64,000 bases of DNA from Methylobacterium tarhaniae (GCF_001043955.1 NZ_LABZ01000021.1:36574-100573); one strand, 5' to 3'. Numbered from the stretch's first letter, positions 1 to 9,373 are shown. Made by a program: numbers and translations. Notes: generated by a model not told the origin, from the sequence alone.

Positions 1-591
1 GATCAGGTCGACCTCGAGGTTGAGCCTGTCCCCGACCCGGCGCTCGCCCCAGGTGGTGACGGCGAGGGTGTGGGGGATCAGCAGCACCGTGAAGGTGTCG
101 CCTTCGACGCCGTTGACGGTGAGCGAGGTGCCGTCGAGGCAGACCGAGCCCTTCTCGGCGATGAAGCGCGACAACCCGGCCGGCGCCCGGAGCACGAAGC
201 GCTCGCTCGGCGCCCAGACGTCGCCGGCCTGGCCGGTCACCGGCTCGCGAGCGACGATCTCGGCCAGCCCGTCGACATGGCCGGTGACGAGGTGGCCGCC
301 GAGCTCGTCGCCGATCTTGAGCGAGCGCTCCAGGTTCACCCGCGTGCCCGGACCCCACGCTCCGACCGTGGTGCGGGCCAGGGTCTCGGCCGCGGCATCG
401 ACCTCGAAGGTGCAGCCACCCTCGCGCGGGGTCACCGTCACGGCGGTGAGGCAGGGCCCCGAGCAGGCGATCGAGGCGCCGATCAGGATGCCGGCGGGGT
501 CGTAGGCGCAGTCGATGGCGATGCGCTTCAGCTTGGAATCGCCGGAGACCGCGACGACGCGGCCGACATCCGAGACGAGGCCGGTGAACAT
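1..591 (-). CDS. ribE: Riboflavin synthase, alpha subunit (3' end outside window)
   Basis: Catalyses dismutation of two 6,7-dimethyl-8-ribityllumazine molecules into riboflavin, the last step of riboflavin synthesis in the cytoplasm. The translated minus strand begins MFTGLVSDVGRV, the conserved N-terminus of the family, and holds two lumazine-binding repeats (about residues 1-96 and 97-190; GHLVTGHVDG lies in the middle). About 197 codons are visible against a usual 195-210, so only the extreme C-terminus is cut off. The ATG at 591-589 lies directly after the ribD stop at 594-592, so the two genes are very probably co-transcribed. The family and its role are established knowledge. Confidence 0.93.
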   Translation of the reverse strand, partial: MFTGLVSDVGRVVAVSGDSKLKRIAIDCAYDPAGILIGASIACSGPCLTAVTVTPREGGCTFEVDAAAETLARTTVGAWGPGTRVNLERSLKIGDELGGHLVTGHVDGLAEIVAREPVTGQAGDVWAPSERFVLRAPAGLSRFIAEKGSVCLDGTSLTVNGVEGDTFTVLLIPHTLAVTTWGERRVGDRLNLEVDLI

Positions 592-1722
592 CTACGGGCT
601 CCGTACGTGGCAGGTGAAGAGATCGGTGCCGATCCGAGCCTCCTCCGCGACCGCGAAATCCGCGGAGGCGAGGCGCGCGGCGAGGTTCGGGCCGACCGCC
701 GGCAGGCCGGGCCGGCCGAGGACGCAGTCGCCGGTGACGAGCAGGCACTCGTCGACGAGTCCGTCGCGGGCGAGCGCGTCGGCGAGCGTCGGCCCGCCCT
801 CCGAGCACACCCGGGTGAGGCCGCGGGCGCCCAGGAACCGCAGGGCCGCCGGCAGGTCGATGCGCCCTTCCGCGGTGACCGGCACCCGCTGCACCTCGGC
901 GCCAGCCGCGCTGAGCGCCTCGGCGGCCGGGCCGGGCGCCTCGCGGCCGGCGAGGATCAGGGTCGGGACGGTGGCGCTGGTGCGCACCAGGCCGGCTGTC
1001 GGCGGCGTGCGCAAGGCTGGATCGAGGACGATCCGCAGCGGCGAGCGGGCCGCCATCCCGGGCAGGCGCACGGTGAGCTGGGGATCGTCCGCCAGCACCG
1101 TGCCGACGCCGACCATGATCGCGTCGCAATGGGCCCGCTGCAGGTGGATCTCGGCATTGGCCCGCGGCCCGCTGATCATCAGCCGCCCCTCCCCGCCCGC
1201 CGCGTAGCCGTCCGCCGTGCGGGCGAGCTTGAGGAAGACCGCCGGCCGGCCCTGCGTGATCCGGGTGACGTGCCCGCGCTGGTCGCGGGCGGCCTCCGCG
1301 CCCATCAGCCCGACCGAGACGGCGATGCCGGCCTCGGCCAGCCGGGCATGGCCGCGGCCGGCGACCCGGGGATCGGGATCGTCCATCGCGCTCACCACCC
1401 GGGCGACCCCCGACGCGATGGTGGCATCGGCGCAAGGCGAGGTGCGGCCGTGATGCGAGCAGGGTTCGAGCGTGACGTAGAGGGTGGCGCCGCGTGCCGC
1501 CTCCCCGGCCGCCGCCAGCGCGACCCGCTCGGCATGGGGCCGGCCGCCGGGCTGCGTCACGCCCTGCGCCAGGATCCGCTCGGACCCCGGCGGACCGGCA
1601 ACCAGCACCGCGCCGACCGACGGGTTCGGCCAGGCCTGGCCCAGATGGCGCCGGCCAAGGGCGAGGGCGAGGCGCATGTAGCGCCGGTCGGCCTCCTCCT
1701 GGGCGGAATCTCGGGCGCTCAC
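592..1722 (-). CDS. ribD: Bifunctional diaminohydroxyphosphoribosylaminopyrimidine deaminase / 5-amino-6-(5-phosphoribosylamino)uracil reductase
   Basis: Performs the second and third steps of riboflavin synthesis. The N-terminal half is a cytidine-deaminase-type zinc domain: HAE at residues 63-65, and PC at 87-88 plus Cys97 complete the zinc site. The C-terminal half (about 150-376) is the NADPH-dependent reductase, with [13 protein letters not shown] at its start and CSEGGPTLA towards the end. Total 376 aa, normal for RibD. I chose the GTG at 1722-1720 because it overlaps the nrdR stop as GTGA; the next in-frame ATG (residue 16) would remove part of the first helix. It is followed without a gap by riboflavin synthase. 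Confidence 0.93.
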   Translation of the reverse strand: MSARDSAQEEADRRYMRLALALGRRHLGQAWPNPSVGAVLVAGPPGSERILAQGVTQPGGRPHAERVALAAAGEAARGATLYVTLEPCSHHGRTSPCADATIASGVARVVSAMDDPDPRVAGRGHARLAEAGIAVSVGLMGAEAARDQRGHVTRITQGRPAVFLKLARTADGYAAGGEGRLMISGPRANAEIHLQRAHCDAIMVGVGTVLADDPQLTVRLPGMAARSPLRIVLDPALRTPPTAGLVRTSATVPTLILAGREAPGPAAEALSAAGAEVQRVPVTAEGRIDLPAALRFLGARGLTRVCSEGGPTLADALARDGLVDECLLVTGDCVLGRPGLPAVGPNLAARLASADFAVAEEARIGTDLFTCHVRSP

Positions 1723-2270
1723 GACGCGCGGCTCCGCGGGCGGCGGGCCGGCGGCGCCGGATCGATCGGAACTGAGGCGTCGGCCGGGGAAGCCTCGTCG
1801 GCGCCGGCCGCCTGGGCCGCGCCGGCGGCGAGGTGGCCCAGCAATTCCTCGAAGTCCCGGGCCTCGCGAAAGTTCTTGTAGACCGAGGCGAAGCGCACAT
1901 AGGCGACGTCGTCGAGGCCCTTGAGCCCCTCCATCACCGCCTCGCCGATCGCCTCGCTGGTCACCTCGGCCTCGCCGGTGCTCTCGAGCCGGCGGGTGAT
2001 GCCGCTCACCAGGCGCTCGATGCGCTCCGGCTCGACCGGGCGCTTGCGCAAGGCCGTCTCGACCGAGCGCTGCAGCTTGTCGCGGTCGAACGGCACCTTG
2101 CGGCCCGAGCGCTTGACGACGATCAGCTCGCGCAGCTGCACCCGCTCGAAGGTGGTGAAGCGGCCGCCGCAATCCGGGCAGATCCGCCGGCGGCGGATCG
2201 CCGAGCTGTCGTCGCTCGGCCGGGAATCCTTCACCTGCGTGTCGAGGCCGCCGCAATAGGGGCACCGCAT
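1719..2270 (-). CDS. nrdR: Transcriptional repressor NrdR
   Basis: ATP/dATP-sensing repressor of ribonucleotide reductase genes. Residues 1-34 form a zinc ribbon with Cys3, Cys6, Cys31 and Cys34, and an ATP-cone domain spans about 49-139 ([18 protein letters not shown] opens it). The C-terminal 30 residues are Ala/Pro-rich and extend beyond the usual 150-160 aa, giving 183 aa. It is the first gene of a coupled nrdR-ribD-ribE unit, a common alphaproteobacterial arrangement. A strong intrinsic terminator lies only about 30 bases before its ATG (2300-2327), so either its promoter lies upstream of that hairpin or it depends on read-through from glyA. Confidence 0.95.
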   Translation of the reverse strand: MRCPYCGGLDTQVKDSRPSDDSSAIRRRRICPDCGGRFTTFERVQLRELIVVKRSGRKVPFDRDKLQRSVETALRKRPVEPERIERLVSGITRRLESTGEAEVTSEAIGEAVMEGLKGLDDVAYVRFASVYKNFREARDFEELLGHLAAGAAQAAGADEASPADASVPIDPAPPARRPRSRAS

Positions 2271-2299
2271 CGGTCGCCCGTTCCTCTACTGACGAAAAA

Positions 2300-2327
2300 G
2301 GGCCGGTCCCGCGCGCGGGACCGGCCC
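2300..2327 (-). terminator. Intrinsic terminator after glyA
   Basis: A perfect 14-bp self-complementary arm pair (2300-2313 and 2314-2327) is followed, read on the minus strand, by TTTTT at 2299-2295. It sits 63 bases after the glyA stop and about 30 bases before the nrdR start. It therefore either ends glyA transcription or attenuates transcription entering nrdR. Confidence 0.85.
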
Positions 2328-2390
2328 CGGAAGGGGCGTGTTCTAGAGCGCTCCCGGCGGAAGGGGAAGCCGGGAGATCAGGGACTCAGT

Positions 2391-3692
2391 TCAGCCGTAG
2401 ATCGGGAAGCGGTCGGTCAGCGCGTGGACTTCGCGCTTGGCCGCTTCCTCGGCGCCTGCATCGCCCGCCTCGCCGGCGCGGTGCAGGCCGTCGAGCACCT
2501 GCACGATCAGCTCGCCGACCTTCTTGAACTCGGCGACGCCGAAGCCGCGGGAGGTCGCGGCCGGGGTGCCGAGGCGGATGCCGGAGGTGATGGTCGGCTT
2601 CTGGGGATCGAACGGCACGCCGTTCTTGTTGCAGGTGATGCCGGCGCGGGTGAGCGCGGCCTCCGCCGCCTTGCCGGTCAGCTCCTTGGCGCGGAGATCC
2701 ACCAGCATCAGGTGGTTGTCGGTGCCGCCGGAGGTGATGTCGTAGCCGCCCGAGATGATCGTGTCGGCGAGCGCCTTGGCGTTCTCCACCACCTGGCGGG
2801 CATAGACCTTGAACTCCGGCCGCAGCGCCTCGCCGAAGGCCACCGCCTTGCCGGCGATGACGTGCATCAGCGGCCCGCCCTGGAGGCCCGGGAAGATCGC
2901 CGAGTTGAGCTTCTTGGCCAGCGCCTCGTCGTTGGTGAGGATCATGCCGCCGCGCGGGCCGCGCAGGGTCTTGTGGGTGGTGGTGGTGACCACGTGGGCG
3001 TGCGGGAACGGCGAGGGATGGACGCCGCCCGCCACGAGGCCGGCGAAGTGCGCCATGTCGACGAAGAAGATGGCGCCGACGCTGTCGGCGATCTCGCGGA
3101 ACTTGGCGAAGTCCCAGTGGCGCGGATAGCCCGAGCCGCCGGCGATGATCACCTTCGGCTTGTGCTCCTGGGCCAGGCGCTCGACCTGCTCCATGTCGAT
3201 GCGCTGATCCTCGCGGCGCACCGTGTAGGAGACCGGCTTGAACCACTTGCCCGAGACGTTCGGGGGCGCGCCGTGGGTGAGGTGGCCGCCGGCCGCGAGA
3301 TCGAGGCCGAGGAAGGTGTCGCCGGGCTGCATGGTGGCCATGAACACGCCCTGGTTCGCCTGGGAGCCGGAATTCGGCTGCACGTTGGCGAATTCGCAGC
3401 CGAACAGGCGCTTGGCGCGCTCGATGGCGAGGTTCTCGGCGATGTCGACGAACTCGCAGCCGCCGTAATAGCGCCGGCCCGGATAGCCCTCGGCGTATTT
3501 GTTGGTGAGAACCGAGCCCTGCGCCTCGAGCACGGCGCGCGAGACGATGTTCTCCGAGGCGATCAGCTCGATCTCGTGCTGCTGGCGACCGAGCTCCTGC
3601 GCGACCGCGCGGGCGAGATCCGGATCGGCGTCGGCGAGCGACGCGGAGAAGAACGAGTTGGACCGGGTATTGGCGGCGGTGCCCACGCTCAT
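2391..3692 (-). CDS. glyA: Serine hydroxymethyltransferase
   Basis: PLP enzyme that interconverts serine and tetrahydrofolate with glycine and methylene-tetrahydrofolate; it feeds one-carbon units and, in methylotrophs, the serine cycle. The product is 433 aa, normal length. [20 protein letters not shown] (41-60) and [13 protein letters not shown] (66-78) are family signatures, and [11 protein letters not shown] carries the PLP lysine (Lys241). The start at 3692 gives an N-terminus of ordinary length for the family. It is followed by an intrinsic terminator and then nrdR. I see no riboswitch-like structure that I can defend in the roughly 500 bases upstream. Confidence 0.96.
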   Translation of the reverse strand: MSVGTAANTRSNSFFSASLADADPDLARAVAQELGRQQHEIELIASENIVSRAVLEAQGSVLTNKYAEGYPGRRYYGGCEFVDIAENLAIERAKRLFGCEFANVQPNSGSQANQGVFMATMQPGDTFLGLDLAAGGHLTHGAPPNVSGKWFKPVSYTVRREDQRIDMEQVERLAQEHKPKVIIAGGSGYPRHWDFAKFREIADSVGAIFFVDMAHFAGLVAGGVHPSPFPHAHVVTTTTHKTLRGPRGGMILTNDEALAKKLNSAIFPGLQGGPLMHVIAGKAVAFGEALRPEFKVYARQVVENAKALADTIISGGYDITSGGTDNHLMLVDLRAKELTGKAAEAALTRAGITCNKNGVPFDPQKPTITSGIRLGTPAATSRGFGVAEFKKVGELIVQVLDGLHRAGEAGDAGAEEAAKREVHALTDRFPIYG

Positions 3693-4203
3693 GATGGCCT
3701 CGAGGTTCGTCGGGAGCCGCCCGGACGGAGCGCCGGTGCGGGATAAGCTACTGGGATCGACCGGCTTCTACACGCGGGCGACGGAGGAGTCCAAGGCCGC
3801 AGCGGCGGACCTTTGTCTGTGAGCGACATCTGCTGCGGCTCCTGGCCGCGACCTTGCGGCAAGATTCCGGAGCGAGACGTCGAGATCGGGACTCGGGCGC
3901 GAAGCGAGCCGGACCGACGTCGCGGAGCTGAAACCCTCCGCGTCTGTCCGTGGCGGCACAGCGGCGCCCGAAATCCAAACAGCATCGATCATGCGGGACA
4001 AAGACGTGGACGAACCCACTCCGTTCTCTGGTCCCGCACCTGTTCACCTGGATCGCGGACGTCGTTGCACGGCCCCGAACTGGCGGGAGAGGGTGACAAT
4101 TCCGTCTGACTTGATGGGAAGCTAGGATTGAGCGCAATTTGCGTCAAGCGCTCGGCGATTCAGAAAAACTGAAAGCGAGGTCACAAATCTTTTCGGCCGT
4201 ACT
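3693..4203. other. Intergenic region, no gene recognised
   Basis: This 510-base gap separates glyA and slyX, both on the minus strand. Open frames here have no plausible codon bias or family resemblance. The part at 4110-4200 is richer in A/T than its surroundings and includes a small TTCAG-AAAAA-CTGAA inverted repeat at 4159-4173. It should contain the glyA promoter, but I could not single out convincing -35/-10 boxes. Confidence 0.5.
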
Positions 4204-4425
4204 TCAGTAGTGGGGCGGCGGGGGCTCGTCCCCGCTCTCGGCCGGGCGCTCAGCCATCTCGCGCACCCGCTCGCGCAGGGCGGCGACGTGCCGCGTCAGA
4301 GCGTCGATCGCGCTCCATTGCTCGGTGACGATGCGGTTCAGGTCCTCGATCGTCGCGTCCTGGTAGGCGATGCGGGCTTCGAGCGCGTCGAGGCGGGTTT
4401 CGGGATCGGGGGTCATGATGTCCAC
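4204..4425 (-). CDS. slyX: SlyX family protein
   Basis: Small cytoplasmic protein of 73 aa predicted to be almost wholly coiled coil. The LDALEARIAYQDATIEDLN segment has heptad spacing, and the C-terminus ends in PPPPHY; the PPHY ending is typical of SlyX proteins. The molecular function of SlyX is unknown. The first ATG (4425) gives MDIMTPDP; the second ATG at 4416 is equally possible. It lies downstream of an L,D-transpeptidase gene on the same strand but is separated from it by a terminator hairpin, so it is probably transcribed on its own. Confidence 0.88.
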   Translation of the reverse strand: MDIMTPDPETRLDALEARIAYQDATIEDLNRIVTEQWSAIDALTRHVAALRERVREMAERPAESGDEPPPPHY

Positions 4426-4432
4426 TCATGCG

Positions 4433-4460
4433 AAAACGGCCCGGGCTCACGCCCGGGCCG
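4433..4460 (-). terminator. Intrinsic terminator after the L,D-transpeptidase gene
   Basis: A perfect 10-bp stem (4437-4446 with 4451-4460, loop TCAC) is followed on the minus strand by TTTT (4436-4433). It lies between the L,D-transpeptidase stop at 4488 and the slyX start at 4425. Confidence 0.8.
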
Positions 4461-4487
4461 TCGTCAGTTCGGGTCGTCGCGCGGCGA

Positions 4488-5777
4488 TCAGTTGGTCTGG
4501 TCGTCGTCGGCGTCGGGGTTGAAGTTGCGCGGGCCGGCAGCGGCGGCAGCCATCGAGGCGGTCGGGGCGCCGGCGCCGTCGCGCTTGTAGATGTCGTCGC
4601 GGAACTGCACGAGGCCGTCCGGGGTCGACCAGGCGGTGATGTAGGTCCAGTAGACCGGGATCGGCGCGACCGGCCGGGCATCGACCCGCTGGCCGCCCTG
4701 GATGATCGCCTCGATCGTGTCCGGGTTGGCGTTCGGGGTGCCCTGCAAGATCCAGGACACGTATTCGCGCACGTTCTGCACGCGCACGCAGCCCGACGAG
4801 ACGAAGCGGAAATCGTCGCCGAAGATGCCCTTGGCCGGCGTGTCGTGCATGTACACGCCGTGCGGGTTCGGGATGTTGATCCGCACGAAGCCCATCGAGT
4901 TCAGGTCGACGCCCGGATCCTGGCGGAAGCGGTAGCGGGTCGCCTCGTCGGAATGCCAGTTGACCTGCGACGGCGGGATCTCGCGGTCGCCGTTGAAGAT
5001 GCGGATCTTGTTGTCGGTCAGGTAGGCCGGATCCTTCTGCATCTTCGGGATCAGGTCCTTCTTGATGATCGAGGCCGGCACCGTCCAGTAGGGGTTGAAG
5101 TTCACCTCCTGGATCTTGGCGTTCATGATCGGCGACTGGCGGTCGATCTTGCCGACGCCGGCGGCGTGGCGGGTCGCGACGTGGTCGCCGTCGACCGTCT
5201 CGACGAGGGCCGCCGGGATGTTGACGATGACGTAGCGCTCGCCGAGATTGCCCGAATAGGAGCGCAGGCGCACCGCGTTCAGCTCGAGCTGGCGCAGGCG
5301 CACGTCCGCCGGCACGTTCATCGCCTGGACGGTGGTGATGTTCATCGCGCCGGTCTGGTTCAGGCCGTGCCGGGCCTGGAAGCGGCGCACGCCGGCCTCG
5401 ACATAGGAATCGTAGACCGGCGAGGAGCCCGCCGCCGGGTCGAGGTCGCCGGAGACGATCAGGCGCTGGCGCAGGGCGGTGACCGCCGGGCTCTTCGAGC
5501 CGACGCGCAGGCGCTCGGCGCCCGACACGGGCTGCCAGCCGCCGCGGGCCACGATGTCGCGGTAGCGCTCGACCATCTGCTCGGTGGCCGCCAGGGTCTG
5601 GGGCGAGAGGATCGGCGTGTTGGAGCGCTGCACCCGCATCGTCGCGGCGGAATCGTAGTTCTGCGCCCACTCGGCCTGGGCCAGCCCGCCGCCCCGGTCC
5701 TGCGCCAGGGCCGGGAGGGCGGCGGCGGCCAGGAGAGCCAGGCCGAGCGAACCGGTGAGGGAAACGCGTGTCAGCAT
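4488..5777 (-). CDS. Murein L,D-transpeptidase (peptidoglycan-binding domain plus YkuD domain), YcbB-like
   Basis: Predicted periplasmic enzyme that forms 3-3 cross-links in peptidoglycan. From the ATG at 5777 the protein is 429 aa, starting MLTRVSLTGSLGLALLAAA, a signal peptide with likely cleavage after ALA. A peptidoglycan-binding domain (LRVGSKSPAVTALRQRLIVS, then VRRFQARHGLNQTG) precedes the YkuD catalytic domain, whose motif is the downstream His (VYMHDTPAKG) and FVSSGCVRVQN with the nucleophilic Cys. An upstream in-frame ATG at 5852 would place 25 unrelated residues ahead of the signal peptide, so I rejected it. It is one of three L,D-transpeptidases in this window. Confidence 0.9.
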   Translation of the reverse strand: MLTRVSLTGSLGLALLAAAALPALAQDRGGGLAQAEWAQNYDSAATMRVQRSNTPILSPQTLAATEQMVERYRDIVARGGWQPVSGAERLRVGSKSPAVTALRQRLIVSGDLDPAAGSSPVYDSYVEAGVRRFQARHGLNQTGAMNITTVQAMNVPADVRLRQLELNAVRLRSYSGNLGERYVIVNIPAALVETVDGDHVATRHAAGVGKIDRQSPIMNAKIQEVNFNPYWTVPASIIKKDLIPKMQKDPAYLTDNKIRIFNGDREIPPSQVNWHSDEATRYRFRQDPGVDLNSMGFVRINIPNPHGVYMHDTPAKGIFGDDFRFVSSGCVRVQNVREYVSWILQGTPNANPDTIEAIIQGGQRVDARPVAPIPVYWTYITAWSTPDGLVQFRDDIYKRDGAGAPTASMAAAAAGPRNFNPDADDDQTN

Positions 5778-6043
5778 GGGAATTCTGCTCTCGAACCTCT
5801 GACGCGGGACGATCGACGGCGACAGACTTTCCGCTGCCGTGTTGCGCCCCATTCTATGGCCCGTGACGGTGCCGGGATGCGGTTAAGACACTATGAGGAG
5901 CGGGCCAGATTGTGGCGCCGGGCAGGCACCGCCGTGGAGCTTGGGCATAGCCTGTGGACTGCGGTAATTGTGCAACGCGCGGTCGGGGGGAGCGGTCTCT
6001 CCCGGCCGTAGCGGAACCCGGTCGCCTCGGCTATGTCTGGCGC

Positions 6044-6409
6044 ATGGGCGATCTCGGGCAGGCATCGGGCAGGAGGGTCGCGCGCTGGCGCGCGGTCGCC
6101 GCCGTGCTGTCGCTCTACGGGCTGGTGCTGCAGGCCTTCCTCACCGGCCTCAACCCGGTTCCGGTCGCGGCGGGCGCCGGCATCCTCTGCCCGTCGCATC
6201 AGGCCCCGGCGGGGAGCGAACCGCTCGCGCACGCCCATGCCTGCTGCACGCTCGGCTGTCCGGCCCCGCTCACCCCGCCGCGACCGGCGACGGCGCAGGC
6301 CTGGCCGCCGCGGGCCGCCATCGTCCTGTCCTGGTCCTTCGCGGTGGAGACCCTGGCTCGCGGGCCGTCCGCCCGCTCCGCCTCCGCCCGCGGTCCGCCT
6401 GCCGCGTGA
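6044..6409 (+). CDS. DUF2946-like small membrane/secreted protein
   Basis: A product of 121 aa from the ATG at 6044. It has a hydrophobic segment near residues 18-40 (AVAAVLSLYGLVLQAFLTGL) and conserved Cys/His positions (ILCPSHQ, then HAHACCTLGCP), the pattern I associate with DUF2946. Such genes often sit beside copper-handling genes, and the next gene encodes a YcnI-PCu(A)C fusion. The Cys/His cluster could bind metal, which is inference. An in-frame ATG at 5954 exists but would add 30 residues before the hydrophobic region. The family call is from memory of the pattern. Confidence 0.6.
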   Translation: MGDLGQASGRRVARWRAVAAVLSLYGLVLQAFLTGLNPVPVAAGAGILCPSHQAPAGSEPLAHAHACCTLGCPAPLTPPRPATAQAWPPRAAIVLSWSFAVETLARGPSARSASARGPPAA

Positions 6410-6470
6410 CGCTCCGTCGGGCAGCGCCGCTGCTCTCACCCGTCACGCGACTTGCCGGATCCGACTCCCC

Positions 6471-7448
6471 ATGACCTTCCCGCTCCGCGCCGGCCTCGCC
6501 GCCGCCTTGTCTCTCGTTGCCGCCCCCGCCCTCGCCCACGCGGTGCTCGCCGTCACGCAGGCGAGCCCGAACCAGACCTATCGGGGCGTGGTCCAGATCG
6601 GCCATGGCTGCGACGGCAAGGCCACGACCGGCCTCACCGTCACGATTCCCGAGGGCGTGATCGCGGCCAAGCCCATGCCGAAGGCCGGCTGGCAGCTCAC
6701 GACCGTGAAGGGCGCCTATGCCCGCCCCTACCCGTCGCATCACGGCGCGGTGTCGGAGGGCGTGAAGGAGATCGCCTGGAGAGGCGGCTCCCTGCCCGAC
6801 GACCAGTACGACGAGTTCGTGTTCCAGGCCCGCCTCACCGACGCGGTGGCTCCCGGCGGCACGGTCTACTTCCCGGTGCGCCAGGAATGCGACGGCGCCG
6901 TCGTCGACTGGCGCGAGGTGCCGGCCCCGGGCCAGTCCGCCCGCGACCTGAAATCCCCGGCTCCGGGCGTGCGCATCGTGGCCGCGGCCGCGGCCGCGCC
7001 GGCCGGTGCCGCGCCGGCCGGTTCCGCCTCGATCAAGGCCGGCGACCTCACCGTCACGGCGCCGTGGATCCGCGCCACCCCCGGCGGCGCCAAGGTGGCG
7101 GGCGGCTATCTTCAGGTCACCAATACGGGCAAGGAGCCCGACCGTCTGGTCTCGGCCTCGATCCCGCTGGCGGCCCGGGGCGAGGTGCACCAGATGGCGA
7201 TGGACAAGGGCGTGGCGAAGATGGCGCCGGTGGAAGCGGGCCTCGTCATCAAGCCCGGCGAGACCGTGGTGCTCAAGCCCGGCGGCTACCACCTGATGTT
7301 CATGGACCTGACCGGCCCGGTGAAGGCCGGCGACACCCTCGACGGCACCCTGACCTTCGCCCGCGCCGGGACGGTGCCGGTGCGCTTCGCGGTCGGTGCC
7401 ATCGGCGCGGCGGCCCCGGAGGCCGGGGGCGGGCACCAGCACCACTGA
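6471..7448 (+). CDS. YcnI-PCu(A)C fusion protein (DUF1775 plus copper chaperone domain)
   Basis: Periplasmic copper-handling protein of 325 aa. Residues 1-22 are a signal peptide ending ALAHA, so mature YcnI-type protein starts with the conserved His. Residues about 22-170 are a YcnI/DUF1775 domain (TYRGVVQIGHGCDGKATTGL). After an Ala/Pro-rich linker (about 171-185), residues about 186-310 form a PCu(A)C (DUF461) domain. That domain has the metal ligands HQMAMDKGVAKM and, 21 residues on, HLMFM. The C-terminus is His-rich (GGGHQHH). YcnI and PCu(A)C are usually separate proteins or neighbouring genes; here they are one chain. The likely role is delivery of copper to cytochrome oxidase or copper tolerance. 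Confidence 0.88.
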   Translation: MTFPLRAGLAAALSLVAAPALAHAVLAVTQASPNQTYRGVVQIGHGCDGKATTGLTVTIPEGVIAAKPMPKAGWQLTTVKGAYARPYPSHHGAVSEGVKEIAWRGGSLPDDQYDEFVFQARLTDAVAPGGTVYFPVRQECDGAVVDWREVPAPGQSARDLKSPAPGVRIVAAAAAAPAGAAPAGSASIKAGDLTVTAPWIRATPGGAKVAGGYLQVTNTGKEPDRLVSASIPLAARGEVHQMAMDKGVAKMAPVEAGLVIKPGETVVLKPGGYHLMFMDLTGPVKAGDTLDGTLTFARAGTVPVRFAVGAIGAAAPEAGGGHQHH

Positions 7449-7584
7449 GGGCGAGCCGCCGGACCTGTGACGCGTCGGTAACGGCGGCGGCGGACCGCTC
7501 GACGTGTCCGCCACTTCCGCCCGGCTCGGCCGTTATGCCTTGGACGGACCGGCGCCCTGCCGGCCGCGCCCCGGAGTGACGATC

Positions 7585-7854
7585 ATGAAGCTCAGGCTCC
7601 TCGCCGCCCTCGCTGTCTCGACATTCGCGCTCGCCGGCGCCGCCGAGGCACAGGGCATTCCCGGCGGGATGCAGCGCGGCGCCCGCGAGGGCAACCGCGT
7701 CGCCGGCCCGGTCGGCGGCATCGTGGGCGGGGCGGTCGGTGGGGCCGTCGGCGGCGTCAACGGCGTGCTCGGCATCGATCCGGGCCGGCGCGCCTACCGC
7801 ACCCACATGCGCGGGCGGCATTATCATCACCGTCGGCACCGGCATTACCGCTGA
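7585..7854 (+). CDS. Small secreted glycine-rich protein with His/Arg-rich tail
   Basis: I do not recognise a named family. From the ATG at 7585 the product is 89 aa: a signal peptide (MKLRLLAALAVSTFALAG, cleavage near AEAQ), then a Gly/Val-rich stretch resembling a glycine-zipper (GPVGGIVGGAVGGAVGG), and a C-terminal tail packed with His, Arg and Tyr (RGRHYHHRRHRHYR). The tail could bind metal or acidic polymers. It lies 137 bases after the YcnI-PCu(A)C gene on the same strand, which makes a link with copper handling plausible but unproven. An upstream in-frame ATG at 7504 would mask the signal peptide. Confidence 0.7.
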   Translation: MKLRLLAALAVSTFALAGAAEAQGIPGGMQRGAREGNRVAGPVGGIVGGAVGGAVGGVNGVLGIDPGRRAYRTHMRGRHYHHRRHRHYR

Positions 7855-8025
7855 GGATCGCGCCGGGTGGGCGAGGCTTCGTCGTCCGCCCGGCACTCGG
7901 CCAGAGCGAGATCGATCTTTCTAAGGCCGTCCGATTTGTAGACTTTGCTTCTACCGGATGGTCGAGAGGCCCATCCGCACAGCAAAAAGTTCGGTTTTAC
8001 TGAGCCTACAGGTCTACGGCGGCGC

Positions 8026-8054
8026 TTGACCCTCTGGCCTCCGGGGTCCTAATC
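8026..8054 (+). promoter_or_regulatory. Candidate sigma-70 promoter of the first sulfhydrylase gene
   Basis: TTGACC (8026-8031) and CTAATC (8049-8054) are separated by 17 bases and lie about 32 bases before the ATG at 8086. That fits a housekeeping promoter with a short leader, which leaves little room for a riboswitch between start of transcription and start of translation. Prediction by eye only. Confidence 0.55.
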
Positions 8055-8085
8055 ACGTCGGCCAGAGACGACGCCCGAGGACGCC

Positions 8086-9363
8086 ATGACCGACCGCCAG
8101 CCCGGCTTCAACACCCTCGCGATCCATGCCGGCGCGGCGCCGGACGCCGCCACCGGCGCCCGGGCGACGCCGATCTACCAGACCACCTCGTTCGTGTTCG
8201 ACGACGTCGATCACGCCGCCTCGCTGTTCGGGCTGCAGGCCTTCGGCAACATCTACAGCCGCATCACCAACCCGACCAATGCGGTGCTCGAAGAGCGCAT
8301 CGCGGCCCTGGAGGGCGGCACCGCCGCCGTCGCGGTGGCCTCCGGCCACGCCGCCGAGTTCCTGGTGATGCACGCCCTGATGCAGCCGGGCGACGAGTTC
8401 ATCGCCGCCAACAAGCTGTACGGCGGCTCGATCAACCAGTTCAACCACTCCTACAAGAACTTCGGCTGGAACGTCGTCTGGGCCGACACCGACGATCCGG
8501 CTTCGTTCGAGGCGGCGATCACCCCGCGCACCAAGGCGATCTTCATCGAGTCGATCGCCAATCCGGGCGGCGTCATCACCGACATCGCGGCGATCGCGGC
8601 GGTGGCCAAGCGGCACAACATCCCGCTCGTCGTCGACAACACCATGGCGACGCCGTACCTGATCCGCCCGTTCGAGCACGGCGCCGACATCGTGGTCCAC
8701 TCGGCCACCAAGTTCCTCGGCGGCCACGGCAACTCGATCGGCGGACTGATCGTCGACGGCGGCTCGTTCACTTGGGCGGGCGACGCCCGCTACCCGATGC
8801 TGTCGCAGCCGCGGCCGGAATATGCCGGCATGGTCCTGTCCGAGACCTTCGGCAATTTCGGCTTCGCCATCGCCGTGCGGGTGCTGGGCCTGCGCGACCT
8901 CGGGCCGGCGCTGTCGCCGTTCAACGCCTTCCTGATCATCAACGGCATCGAGACCCTGCCGCTGCGCATGCAGCGCCATTCCGACAACGCCAAGACGGTC
9001 GCCGAGCACCTGAGCCGCCACCCGGCGGTGGCCTGGGTGAGCTATCCGGGCCTCGAGACCGACCGCTACCACCAGCTGCACAAGCGATACTGCCCGCACG
9101 GCGCCGGCGCGGTGTTCACCTTCGGCCTGAAGGGCGGCTACGAGGCCGGCGTGGCCCTGGTCTCGAACCTCAAGCTGTTCTCGCACCTGGCCAATATCGG
9201 CGACACCCGCTCGCTGGTGATCCACCCGGCCTCGACCACCCACCGCCAGCTCACCGACGAGCAGAAGACCCGGGCCGGCGCCGGCCCGGAGGTGGTGCGC
9301 CTCTCCGTCGGCATCGAGGATCCGCGCGACCTGATCGCCGACCTCGACCAGGCGCTCGCCTGA
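8086..9363 (+). CDS. metY: O-acetylhomoserine sulfhydrylase (aminocarboxypropyltransferase), MetY type
   Basis: PLP enzyme that makes homocysteine from O-acetylhomoserine and sulfide (direct sulfhydrylation route to methionine). The protein is 425 aa. [12 protein letters not shown] (28-39), [10 protein letters not shown] (55-64) and VASGHAAEF (84-92) are Cys/Met-metabolism enzyme signatures, and [13 protein letters not shown] carries the PLP lysine, Lys209. The C-terminal [18 protein letters not shown] block is typical of MetY-type enzymes. GAGGA sits 5 bases before the ATG. A close paralogue occurs 3.4 kb downstream (11478-12767). Confidence 0.93.
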   Translation: MTDRQPGFNTLAIHAGAAPDAATGARATPIYQTTSFVFDDVDHAASLFGLQAFGNIYSRITNPTNAVLEERIAALEGGTAAVAVASGHAAEFLVMHALMQPGDEFIAANKLYGGSINQFNHSYKNFGWNVVWADTDDPASFEAAITPRTKAIFIESIANPGGVITDIAAIAAVAKRHNIPLVVDNTMATPYLIRPFEHGADIVVHSATKFLGGHGNSIGGLIVDGGSFTWAGDARYPMLSQPRPEYAGMVLSETFGNFGFAIAVRVLGLRDLGPALSPFNAFLIINGIETLPLRMQRHSDNAKTVAEHLSRHPAVAWVSYPGLETDRYHQLHKRYCPHGAGAVFTFGLKGGYEAGVALVSNLKLFSHLANIGDTRSLVIHPASTTHRQLTDEQKTRAGAGPEVVRLSVGIEDPRDLIADLDQALA

Positions 9364-9373
9364 GGCACGCTGC

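Noticed and set aside
70..1881. Long plus-strand open frame opposite ribD and nrdR
   Set aside because: It is the antisense of three well-supported genes; long shadow frames are usual in high-GC DNA and the product has no family features.
3693..3830. Possible regulatory RNA before glyA
   Set aside because: No paired helices with recognisable conserved loops could be drawn; it needs covariance analysis.
7924..8085. Possible SAM-II riboswitch before the first MetY gene
   Set aside because: I could not align the SAM-II pseudoknot blocks, and the best promoter (8026-8054) leaves a leader of only about 25 bases.
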